From an uncultured Allobaculum sp. (GTDB lineage Bacteria > Bacillota_I > Bacilli_A > Erysipelotrichales > Erysipelotrichaceae), in contig CAJTLE010000129.1 in the NCBI GenBank assembly GCA_910577085.1, forward strand, positions 1 through 7,744: a stretch of 7,744 nt of DNA, read 5' to 3'. Both the position numbers and the translations under genes were made by a program. Numbering within the stretch: the stretch's first letter is position 1; each line of letters starts with the position of its first letter. Shown here one piece after another: positions 1 through 5,871 of this stretch. The notes beneath the pieces were generated by a model, which was given only the letters and a program-made list of their open reading frames with translations, made no database searches and had not been told where the DNA came from.

Positions 1-57
1 CATAACGATTTCTTTTGGAATTGTGACCTGGGCCTTCTGACGTAATTCGGCTAGCAT
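1..57 (-). CDS. AbrB/SpoVT-family DNA-binding protein, N-terminal fragment
   Basis: Only the first 19 codons are in the window; the gene continues past position 1. The visible peptide MLAELRQKAQVTIPKEIV has the hallmark of the swapped-hairpin AbrB fold (basic residue, then QVTIPKEI). That fold is found in AbrB/SpoVT transition regulators and in MazE/VapB-type antitoxins. The start is well supported: AAGGAG at 66-71 lies 8 bases before the ATG at 55-57. A perfect inverted repeat 26 bases upstream (83-105) is a natural operator for autoregulation, which antitoxins of this class commonly use. An antitoxin would normally be followed by a toxin gene, but that would lie outside the window. A stand-alone regulator is equally possible. 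The family call is fairly secure from the motif; the role is inference. Confidence 0.8.
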   Translation of the reverse strand, partial: MLAELRQKAQVTIPKEIVM

Positions 58-82
58 ACTATCATCTCCTTCTCTTCGATTT

Positions 83-105
83 GAAAGTAAGTAATTCTTA
101 CTTTC
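83..105. promoter_or_regulatory. predicted operator, 9-bp perfect inverted repeat
   Basis: GAAAGTAAG (83-91) and CTTACTTTC (97-105) are exact inverted copies around a 5-base spacer. A further direct copy of CTTACTT follows at 105-111. The element sits just upstream of the ribosome binding site of the AbrB-like gene and overlaps or adjoins its likely transcription start. It is a plausible binding site for that protein or another dimeric regulator. The symmetry is seen directly; the regulator is inferred. Confidence 0.45.
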
Positions 106-113
106 TTACTTAT

Positions 114-142
114 GATATATCTGGTTTAGATAATTTATGCAA
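114..142 (-). promoter_or_regulatory. weak candidate promoter of the AbrB-like gene
   Basis: On the minus strand TTGCAT (142-137) is followed after 17 bases by TATATC (119-114); an alternative -10, TATCAT, lies at 117-112. Both hexamers are imperfect matches to the sigma-A consensus. Location supports the call more than sequence: initiation would fall within or next to the inverted repeat at 83-105. Confidence 0.3.
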
Positions 143-382
143 GAGAGACGTATAACTGTTCAGTCTATGCTGATTAAATCAGATTTACTTTACCTATCGA
201 CTTATTCACAAATTGTTGGAGGACAAAGTGTAAGAAAAAACGGTTTTTGCAAAAAAAGCTTGCACTTTAGCAATAAGGCTGACTACTACTATCTCAGCAA
301 TATTGCCACTTCTAAATCTCTCTTGTAATGTTATCCTTCTTAAAATTCGAGGATTTTGAGCGATGTTTGCTCCGAAAACTTT

Positions 383-589
383 TCATAAGCAACCTCCATA
401 CTTCCATGAATGGATAATTTCCAGTTTTTCGTCGTCAAGATGGTCCGGATTCTCAGATACATACTCGTCTACAATATTGATATGCTCAAACAGATACGAA
501 GCAATGCGGGCAATTTCCTGCACATCCAGACCAGTCGGCTCTTCCACTCCTTTTGGGAGGCCCTCACTGACATGGTGATGATTATTCAC
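383..589 (-). pseudogene. possible truncated remnant of an uncharacterised protein gene
   Basis: A 68-codon frame begins with GTG at 587-589 and ends with TGA at 383-385. No ribosome binding site precedes it. From about residue 12 the translation looks like real protein: a helical, acidic stretch followed by IVDEYVSENPDHL and EKLEIIHSWK. From memory this resembles an internal segment of longer uncharacterised Bacillota proteins that carry a similar ENPxxLxxExLEII-SWK pattern, but I cannot confirm this by search. The frame stops right after SWK, where I would expect such proteins to continue, and the first residues (NNHHHV) look unrelated. Hence I favour a decayed or truncated gene over a functional 68-aa protein. 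Chance coding is also possible. Confidence 0.35.
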
Positions 590-612
590 GTACTGTAAAA
601 GCGAAAACCATC

Positions 613-648
613 ATTTATCCAACAAAGTGATATCTTTGTTGGATAAAT
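613..648. repeat. perfect 15-bp inverted repeat with 6-base loop
   Basis: ATTTATCCAACAAAG (613-627) is followed by loop TGATAT and its exact reverse complement (634-648). As RNA it would form a stable hairpin on either strand. On the plus strand the sequence after it ends in a T-run at 655-660, six bases beyond the stem; on the minus strand there is only a TTTT after a few bases. There is no clear gene for it to terminate. It could be a decayed bidirectional terminator, a small mobile repeat or a regulator site. Confidence 0.7.
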
Positions 649-826
649 CCGTCTGTTTTTCTTCTTGTCCGGCCTGTTGTCGACGATTCTTTTCGCTGCT
701 CTGGGATTGTCGAAAGCCGTTTTTTTCATTATTGAAAAACCAGAACCGAATGTAAAGCGGAGCTCTGTTTGTTGTGGCCGGATCCATATTCGATCTATAT
801 CTATATCCATACCCATCTTTCAGAAG

Positions 827-865
827 TAAAGAAAAGCCCAGTCTTTCGTTCGGGAAAGCTGGGCT
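827..865 (-). terminator. intrinsic terminator of the trpXYZ operon
   Basis: Read on the minus strand, AGCCCAG (865-859) and CTTTC (858-854) pair with GAAAG (847-843) and CTGGGCT (841-835). The result is a 12-bp stem with a single bulged base at 842 and a 6-base loop. The RNA then runs UUUCUUU. It lies about 145 bases beyond the trpZ stop codon, in the correct orientation to end the transporter transcript. The interval 866-1008 shows nothing else. Confidence 0.85.
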
Positions 866-1008
866 CTGTAAAGATAGGAAAAACAGGTCAAAAACTGAAT
901 TCGTTTATTGTTTTGAATGTTTTGAATATGGCTCGAGTCTGTCATCCATACAGTGTAGATATTTGGTGGATGTTTGCTGGAAAAGCAGGGATGCAGTCAA
1001 TTCTCCAC

Positions 1009-1758
1009 TCAGATATCGTAGCAGTGAATCAGATCTTCAAGCGTCAGTTTCTTTTTCTCTTCGCCCTTAAAGTCGTGCGTGATTTTTCCGTCCTGGAAAA
1101 TCAGCAGCCGGTCCCCGTTTTCAAGCGCGTCTTTCAGGTTATGGGTAATCATCAAAGCCGTGATCTTGTTTTTGGCAATCAGGCGGTTGGTGACTTCCAG
1201 AATCTTTTTGGCACTGACCGGATCCAGGGCTGCAGTATGTTCATCGAGCATGAGCAGTTTAGGCGGGTGGGCTACTGCCATCATTAAGGCAACTGCCTGA
1301 CGCTGGCCGCCGGATAACAGGCCGATCGGCGTTTTCAGCCGGTCTTCCAGGCCCATATCAAGTTCTGAAAGGATTTCTTTGAACTGTTTTTCTTCTTTCT
1401 TGCGAACGGCAATCGCAAAGGGAGAGCGGCCAGAAGAAATCGCAAGCCCCATGTTTTCTTCAACGGTCATATGCGGGGCTGTTCCCTGGGAGGGATCCTG
1501 AAACAGCCGGCCGATGGTACGGCTGCGCACGTATTCAGGCTGGTCGGTGATATCCACACCATCCAGGATGACTGAGCCGGATTTCACTTTTGCCGAACCG
1601 GTGATGGTATTGAAGAACGTTGATTTACCAGCACCATTCGAGCCTAAAATCGTCACGAATTCACCGGGATTGATTTTGATGGAAACATTGTCCAGGGCCT
1701 TTTTTTCGAGGGTAGTTCCCTCATTGAAAATGACGGTGACATCTTTAAGTTCAAGCAT
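1009..1758 (-). CDS. trpZ: ABC transporter ATP-binding protein (tryptophan uptake, TrpZ-like)
   Basis: This is the cytoplasmic ATPase that powers import of the amino acid captured by the TrpX-like lipoprotein through the TrpY-like permease. All nucleotide-binding motifs are present in its 249 residues: Walker A GSNGAGKST (39-47), Q-loop Gln87 in LFQDP, signature LSGGQ (138-142), Walker B KLLMLDE (157-163) with catalytic Glu163, and the switch His196 in ITHN. The run DEHTAALDP after Walker B fits the COG1101-type ATPases that pair with ABC_sub_bind lipoproteins. Length is normal. The ATG lies inside the permease gene, with the shared bases ATGCTTGA giving an 8-base overlap; GGAAG precedes it at short distance. 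This suggests translational coupling. The substrate is inferred from the T-box, not from this protein. Confidence 0.93.
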   Translation of the reverse strand: MLELKDVTVIFNEGTTLEKKALDNVSIKINPGEFVTILGSNGAGKSTFFNTITGSAKVKSGSVILDGVDITDQPEYVRSRTIGRLFQDPSQGTAPHMTVEENMGLAISSGRSPFAIAVRKKEEKQFKEILSELDMGLEDRLKTPIGLLSGGQRQAVALMMAVAHPPKLLMLDEHTAALDPVSAKKILEVTNRLIAKNKITALMITHNLKDALENGDRLLIFQDGKITHDFKGEEKKKLTLEDLIHCYDI

Positions 1759-2641
1759 TTTTCTTCCGTCCTTTCATGCGGCGCTGATTAGCCATGATCT
1801 TTTGAATATAAGGAATAGAAATGGTGATTGCGACCAGAACCGAAGAAACCAGGTTCATGTCAGCGGCCGCAAACCCAAGACGCAGTGCCAGGGTGTACAA
1901 AATCCGGTACAGAACCGCACCGACAGCTGCCGCGATCAGACCCATGCCGATGTTGCGTGGGCGCAGGATGGCTTCACCAATGATGATGCCGGCAAGACCT
2001 AACACCAGCATGCCGGTTCCACCGGAAATATCCGCAAAGTTCTGGAACTGGGCCAGCAGGGCTCCAGAAAGACCAACCAGCGCGTTGGAAAGCCCCAGTC
2101 CTAAAAACTTCATGTTGTCGACGTTGATCGAAGAGGATTTCACCATCATTTCATTATCGCCGCTGGCTCTTAACATCAGACCCAGATTGGTTTTAAAAAA
2201 CCAGTAGAGCACCGCAATGATGACTGCCACAATGGCAAGCAGAACCCATAAGCGCGTATTGGGATTGGAAAGGATCGTTGGAGCAGGTTTACCGCCGATA
2301 AACAGGTTGATTGTCGGGGTGTTGTTCATGATGCGCAGGTTGATGGAATAAAGACCTGTCATCGTCAGAATCCCGGCCAGCAGGGGCTGGATTTTCATTT
2401 TGGTCTGTAAAAAGGCAGTGGCGCATCCGCATAAAGCACCTAAAAGCATCGCGCAAAGCAACCCTAAATTTGGCATGCCCTGTAAAGTCATCATGGCGCA
2501 GATCGCAGCGCCAGTCACAAACGAGCCATCCACCGTCAGATCCGGGCTGTCCATGATGTTGACGGTAATGTATTCACCAAGCGAAAGAACCGCAAAGACA
2601 AGTCCTAACTGAATGGCATTGAGAAGTATTGTTCCGTTCAT
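1751..2641 (-). CDS. trpY: ABC transporter permease (tryptophan uptake, TrpY-like)
   Basis: This is the membrane subunit of the importer, with the BPD_transp_2 (LivH/RbsC-like) fold. The 296 residues are mostly hydrophobic, with about eight or more membrane segments, for example near residues 4-24, 40-75, 85-102, 130-148, 180-200, 210-225 and 232-270. The early motif SPDLTVDGSF is typical of the permeases paired with ABC_sub_bind lipoproteins. The tail is strongly basic (MANQRRMKGRKKNA), as expected for a cytoplasmic end. AAAGGA at 2646-2651 lies 4 bases before the ATG, so spacing is slightly tight. It overlaps trpZ by 8 bases but is separated from trpX by 490 bases, which is unusual. No strong promoter of its own is visible in that gap, so it probably depends on read-through from the T-box promoter. 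Confidence 0.93.
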   Translation of the reverse strand: MNGTILLNAIQLGLVFAVLSLGEYITVNIMDSPDLTVDGSFVTGAAICAMMTLQGMPNLGLLCAMLLGALCGCATAFLQTKMKIQPLLAGILTMTGLYSINLRIMNNTPTINLFIGGKPAPTILSNPNTRLWVLLAIVAVIIAVLYWFFKTNLGLMLRASGDNEMMVKSSSINVDNMKFLGLGLSNALVGLSGALLAQFQNFADISGGTGMLVLGLAGIIIGEAILRPRNIGMGLIAAAVGAVLYRILYTLALRLGFAAADMNLVSSVLVAITISIPYIQKIMANQRRMKGRKKNA

Positions 2642-2695
2642 AAATTCCTTTCTGTTTTTATCTGTACTGTTTTTGAGAGCTCTAAAAGAAGCGAT

Positions 2696-2722
2696 CAGGC
2701 AAAGATAAAGATTTGTTGCCTG
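2696..2722. repeat. 7-bp inverted repeat upstream of trpY
   Basis: CAGGCAA (2696-2702) and TTGCCTG (2716-2722) are exact inverted copies around a 13-base A/T-rich loop. The hairpin would lie 55 bases before the trpY start in the mRNA. No T-run follows on the minus strand, so it is more likely an mRNA structure or processing signal than a terminator. Confidence 0.4.
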
Positions 2723-3002
2723 CGATTCTTCCTGAATTTATCCTATCGGCCCAAACTGGAATCTTCCCTTTCAAAGTCTGACTTTTGGTAGTGGCTTCCA
2801 GTTTTTGATCGGTGAGCTGTCATTTCAAACACATTGAATCCATTGAACTGGCTTCAATGATTTTCAGCCGTTTTCAATCCGCTTTGGATTTTCGGCTTTC
2901 CAAAAAAAGAACGGCGGCCTCAGGTTCGGGCACACCGTCTTGCTGTTGTCCGGAATCAGAAATCAATCCGAGATGTTGTTTGCTGCCTGCTCATTTCTGT
3001 TC

Positions 3003-3057
3003 TTCAGTTTCTGTTGCTCAGTTTCTTTCTTCAGCTTATGCTGTTCAGTTTCTGTTG
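3003..3057. repeat. duplicated 14-mer TTCAGTTTCTGTTG in the trpX-trpY spacer
   Basis: Identical copies lie at 3003-3016 and 3044-3057, 41 bases apart. A partial copy, TCAGTTTCT, lies between them at 3018-3026. The steps between related units are roughly 14 and 27 bases. The surrounding sequence is TTC/CTG-rich. This may reflect local slippage or a decayed repeat array. Confidence 0.6.
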
Positions 3058-3131
3058 TGGACTGGAAAGAGCGGGCAGTCTGAGAGAAGTTGTCGTCTGC
3101 CTTGGCAGATCAATCATCTGCTGAAACGTTC

Positions 3132-4196
3132 TTATTCTTCACCAGTCACTTTGACCAGGTTTTCGGAATTTTCAATCTCAGCTGGAACTTCCACTTTGGT
3201 CTTGCCGTTTTCTTCAAGCGCTTTGAGAACATCTTCATTGATATAAACATTCAGATCGTCTTTGAAGACTTTGACTGGCATTGTAGCCGGATCTGCACCA
3301 TTGAGAATGTCGATCGTCATCTTGGCACTTTCACGGCCGAGATCTTCGTAATTGATGCCGACTGTCGCAAAACCGCCGGTTTCAACCATGGAATCTGCTG
3401 CTACATAGTAAGGAACGCCAGCATCTTTAGCTACTTGGGCTAAGGAAACCATGCCGGTTGCAACAGTGTTGTCGTTTGGAGAGAACATGGCATCTACGCT
3501 GTTGGCCAGTTCAACGGCTGCCTGCTGCATGGTGGTGTTGTCAGTTCCCGTTTTTTCGGTAACAGTCAGACCTTTCGATTCGGCATATTCTTTAAAGCGG
3601 CCGGTTGTGGCTACCGAGTTGGCTTCGCCTGGGTTATAAAGCATGCCGACCGTTTTGATATCTGGTGTCAGCTGAAGCATTAAGTCAACGATCTGTTCGA
3701 CCTGGATTTCATCACTGGTTCCAGTGATGTTTCCACCCGGTGCATCGAGGCTTTCAACCAGGCCGGCAGCAACTGGATCAGAAACTGCAGAGAAGATCAC
3801 GGGCGCTTTGTCCGCATAATTCTGAGCGGACATGGCTGTCGGGGTTGCGATAGCTACGATCGCATCTACGCCATCATTGGCATAACCGGTCATGATGGAA
3901 TCCAGGTTGGATGTCTTGCCGGCAGCGTTCTGGTAATCAATTTTCAGATTTTCACCTTCGATATATCCTTCCTGGCTGAATTCATCGAGCATGGCATCAC
4001 GAATGGTATTTAAGGAAGGATGATCGACTAACTGAGCCAGGCCAATGGAATAGACTTCCGTGGTGGCTGCACTGGTCGAAGAAGCAGCGCTGGATGTTGT
4101 CGATGAAGCTGGAGCTGAAGAAGAAGAGCAGCCTGCAAATAAAGCGGCAGCAGCCATCAGCGCGAAAGATTTGCGAAAGTAATTCATCGTTTTCAT
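3132..4196 (-). CDS. trpX: ABC transporter substrate-binding lipoprotein (tryptophan, TrpX-like)
   Basis: This is the extracellular binding component of the importer, anchored to the membrane by lipidation. The N-terminus is a lipoprotein signal: basic start (residues 1-9), hydrophobic core (11-21) and lipobox LFAGC with the acceptor Cys23. A Ser/Ala/Thr-rich tether follows (24-46), and the periplasmic-binding fold starts at about YSIGLAQLVDHPSL. Elements typical of the ABC_sub_bind family (PF04392) follow: GYANDGVDAIVAIATPTA, PVIFSAVSDPVAAGLV, GNITGTSDE, VGMLYNPGEANSV, and VGINYEDLGRESAKM near the end. Length of 354 residues is normal. The first ATG is chosen because AGGAGG at 4204-4209 lies 7 bases upstream; the ATG three codons later is less well placed. 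Control by a Trp-type T-box makes tryptophan the likely ligand, though other aromatic amino acids cannot be excluded. Confidence 0.93.
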   Translation of the reverse strand: MKTMNYFRKSFALMAAAALFAGCSSSSAPASSTTSSAASSTSAATTEVYSIGLAQLVDHPSLNTIRDAMLDEFSQEGYIEGENLKIDYQNAAGKTSNLDSIMTGYANDGVDAIVAIATPTAMSAQNYADKAPVIFSAVSDPVAAGLVESLDAPGGNITGTSDEIQVEQIVDLMLQLTPDIKTVGMLYNPGEANSVATTGRFKEYAESKGLTVTEKTGTDNTTMQQAAVELANSVDAMFSPNDNTVATGMVSLAQVAKDAGVPYYVAADSMVETGGFATVGINYEDLGRESAKMTIDILNGADPATMPVKVFKDDLNVYINEDVLKALEENGKTKVEVPAEIENSENLVKVTGEE

Positions 4197-4240
4197 ATCA
4201 TTTCCTCCTGTTTTTCTGATAGTCCATTCAGAGCAAGGCT

Positions 4241-4285
4241 AAAAAAAACTGTCCTGTTCCATGATCAAAACACGGAACAGGACAG
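4241..4285 (-). terminator. T-box regulated intrinsic terminator before trpX
   Basis: On the minus strand CTGTCCTGTTCC (4285-4274 region) and GGAACAGGACAG (4260-4249) form a perfect 12-bp stem with a 13-base loop, followed by eight U residues (4248-4241). Its 5' arm contains the bases needed for the antiterminator (4285-4277), so the two structures are mutually exclusive. Without uncharged tRNA, transcription should stop here, about 45 bases before the trpX start. Confidence 0.95.
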
Positions 4286-4490
4286 ATTAATTTCTGCGGT
4301 ACCACCTGTATTGGCTTGCGCCCACTCATCGAATGCTATCACATTCTTCTTTCTGTAACGGGAAAGGCCCGGCTTCGCTACTGTGAGTTCACGTCGCCCT
4401 TGGAAGTCCATTTGCAGAACGGTAATCACCCGGCTTACACCCTCCCGGACTCGCTGTCATCCCTTTTTCTGTTTGATCTCTTCCGCATCG
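4277..4490 (-). promoter_or_regulatory. T-box riboswitch, tRNA-Trp sensing (UGG specifier)
   Basis: The conserved T-box core AGGUGGUACCGCAG lies at 4307-4294. The antiterminator can be drawn exactly: ACAGG (4309-4305) pairs with CCUGU (4281-4277), the 7-base bulge is UGGUACC (4304-4298), and GCAG (4297-4294) pairs with CUGU (4285-4282). Stem I is also visible. The lower helix is GGAAG (4484-4480) with CUUCC (4406-4402), and the upper helix is CAGAA (4471-4467) with UUCUG (4419-4415). Between them is a specifier loop whose 3' side reads CAAAUGGA, giving UGG (Trp) at 4410-4408. Distal elements AUGACAGCGA and GGGUGUAAGCC match the AG-bulge and terminal-loop signals known from leaders such as glyQS. 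Stem III can be drawn from GUAGCG and CGUUAC. The class is certain; the Trp assignment agrees with the transporter family downstream. Confidence 0.95.
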
Positions 4491-4518
4491 GTTTTCAATA
4501 CAAGTTGTTGATGGTTGA

Positions 4519-4547
4519 AATATAGTGGATTGTCTTCAAAGTGTAAA
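4519..4547 (-). promoter_or_regulatory. sigma-A type promoter of the trpXYZ operon
   Basis: On the minus strand TTTACA (4547-4542) is followed after exactly 17 bases by TATATT (4524-4519). Both are close to consensus (TTGACA/TATAAT). Initiation would fall near 4512, giving a leader of about 315 bases that begins just before T-box stem I. The interval 4548-4785 upstream shows no gene and no clear terminator for the preceding gene. Confidence 0.85.
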
Positions 4548-4785
4548 GGCAAAGGTTCTGACTGTGCTAAAATTGTGTAAAAACGACCGATTTTTTTCTG
4601 AAAACCATTCTTTTTCAAGTTTCAATGCTCCAAATTGCAAAACTTTCTTTCAGGCCAGTTCAACCCAGAGCAATCCGTTCCAGTTTTGACTGTTCGATCA
4701 TTCTCTGCCCGATGAAGTGCGCAGTTGTACGCTTTTTCCTGCAGCTTCGGGATTCATCAGAAAACAAGTCCTCAGAAATCGTTTT

Positions 4786-5871
4786 TTAGTAGACATCAGA
4801 ATCTCCATACTGGAGCTTACAGTACCGATACCAGAATTGATATCTGCTGCCATTGGGTTCCTGGTCCATCCGCTCCTTGACCGTGACCAGTCCATCGATC
4901 AGCTTCGGAACATCCACTGAAAACCCCACTTCATCTGGATCTACGTTCAGCTCACCATAGATCGAATTGACTGGTGTATACGTAGCGACCAGACTCCAGT
5001 CTTCCGGATTGTATTGTCTGATTCCATAAACATAGCTGGACTTGGCGGGTTTTGTTTTTGAAGTTTTCGATTTTGTCGTCTTTGTGACTGTCTTTATGGC
5101 TCTCTTTGTGGCGGAAGGAGCAGGCGGGGTCAGTTTTTTGAGAAGGGATTTCGTCGACGGAAAATCTAATTTATCGGTTTCTGCAAGCGGAAAAAGTTCT
5201 GCTGCTTCCTGCCAGTCAATCGCTCTTTCCAAAAGGCCAGCCTTGCAGTCTTTTCTGGCCTGCTCGGTGGCCGGAAGATCATATTGTTCTAAATACGTAC
5301 TTGTTGCCGGCTCAATTCCCTGGTAAATAAGAAGCATCTCTTCAGGAACGTGACGGGTTTTCAGGATGCTTTTCGGATTTTTCTGGATTTCATCAAACAG
5401 ATCCAGCATTCGCCAGACCAGGATCACGGGAGGGATTCTATTGAAACCATAAAAATCAGAAACCGGCACAAACTCCTTGATCACTGCCATGGCTTCTTCT
5501 TCGGAAAATTCTTTGCCCCCTAAAATACGGTTGATATTCCGATCGAGCCATGCCTTTTCCGTGAAGCGGAAATCTGGAAACCGGACATCAGACTGTAAAG
5601 TGAGATCTTCATCCGGGACATAGCTCCAGTATCGATGATGCCAGACCTCGGGATCCGCTTTTTTCATCAACTCGATCACTTCGTCAGACAGATAAATGTC
5701 TGTCGTCCGCATTCCGGACTCATCCATCTTGGCTCTGGCCAGTTTATCAAACAAGTAGGCGCCGACCTTGATGGCAGTTTTTGGAATTTCCAGCTGTTTT
5801 TCTAAGTACTCAAGCAGCGGGTCATAGACTGGCTTCCCATAGACCGTTGGTTTCGTTTTCGCTTTTTTCAT
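4786..5871 (-). CDS. uncharacterised 361-aa protein downstream of the SNF2 ATPase
   Basis: I do not recognise this protein. It is soluble, with no signal peptide or membrane segment. Three parts can be seen: an N-terminal region of about 245 residues rich in charged and aromatic residues (for example WHHRYWSYVPDEDL at 77-90 and RIPPVILVWRMLDLFDEI at 145-162); a Lys/Thr/Ser/Pro-rich linker at about 249-279; and a C-terminal domain of about 80 residues with many Tyr and Trp. The motifs VYGKPVYDP (10-18) and VYGIRQYNP (281-289) are alike, as if each domain opens with a related segment. The basic linker could contact nucleic acid, but that is inference. It follows the SNF2 gene by 68 bases on the same strand. 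The ATG at 5871 has only a weak purine stretch before it; a strong AAAGGAGG (5917-5924) lies 45 bases away. An in-frame TAA 4-6 bases upstream prevents extension. Confidence 0.8.
   Translation of the reverse strand: MKKAKTKPTVYGKPVYDPLLEYLEKQLEIPKTAIKVGAYLFDKLARAKMDESGMRTTDIYLSDEVIELMKKADPEVWHHRYWSYVPDEDLTLQSDVRFPDFRFTEKAWLDRNINRILGGKEFSEEEAMAVIKEFVPVSDFYGFNRIPPVILVWRMLDLFDEIQKNPKSILKTRHVPEEMLLIYQGIEPATSTYLEQYDLPATEQARKDCKAGLLERAIDWQEAAELFPLAETDKLDFPSTKSLLKKLTPPAPSATKRAIKTVTKTTKSKTSKTKPAKSSYVYGIRQYNPEDWSLVATYTPVNSIYGELNVDPDEVGFSVDVPKLIDGLVTVKERMDQEPNGSRYQFWYRYCKLQYGDSDVY

Larger units (their letters stand above)
143..826. other. gene-poor stretch without a convincing intact gene
   Basis: Open frames here are short, lack ribosome binding sites or look like random translation. 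The stretch contains a probable truncated gene remnant (383-589), a 24-codon frame with a good GGAGG 6 bases upstream (312-386, minus strand, reading MKSFRSKHRSK...), and a perfect 15-bp inverted repeat (613-648). At about 790-812 there is a short A/T-rich run with roughly three copies of a 6-base unit like ATAGAT. I see no tRNA, insertion sequence or CRISPR array. Confidence 0.55.
2642..3131. other. 490-base non-coding spacer between trpX and trpY
   Basis: No frame here has a start codon with a ribosome binding site and a protein-like translation. Visible elements are an inverted repeat just after the trpX stop (TCTGCC-TT-GGCAGA, 3096-3109), a repeated 14-mer (3003-3057), a T-run on the minus strand at 2902-2908 without a strong stem, a 7-bp hairpin at 2696-2722 and the imperfect palindrome centred on AGAGCTCT (2676-2683). 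A minus-strand frame without a start codon reads as a charged K/E/Q-rich peptide across the repeats and stops at about 2965. None of the hairpins is a convincing terminator, so the transcript probably continues into trpY. It may hold RNA processing or partial attenuation signals that give more TrpX than TrpY. Confidence 0.6.

Noticed and set aside
137..328. Plus-strand 63-codon frame beginning MQERRITVQSM
   Set aside because: No ribosome binding site, a composition typical of A/T-rich random translation, and its start overlaps the candidate -35 of the divergent AbrB-like gene.
769..1287. Plus-strand 172-codon frame, with a 98-codon frame beside it
   Set aside because: It runs antisense to the trpZ 3' end and across the operon terminator. 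Its translation matches no family, and no ribosome binding site supports it.
1514..2207. Plus-strand frames of 162 and 128 codons
   Set aside because: They are antisense to the well-supported trpZ and trpY genes, whose motifs and overlap leave no doubt which strand is coding.
2895..2935. Possible minus-strand terminator with a seven-T run in the trpX-trpY spacer
   Set aside because: The bases before the T-run form at best a 4-bp stem (GAAC/GTTC) plus a very tight GGC/GCC pair, too weak for an intrinsic terminator.
2812..3246. Plus-strand 144-codon frame in the trpX-trpY spacer
   Set aside because: It extends into the antisense of trpX, has a low-complexity Ser/Cys/Phe-rich translation and no ribosome binding site. 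It is best explained as chance.
4548..4785. Terminator for the 361-aa gene
   Set aside because: Only very short stems such as CAGT-TTTG-ACTG and GAAAA/TTTTC are present, without a following U-run on the minus strand. The transcript may run on to the T-box terminator.
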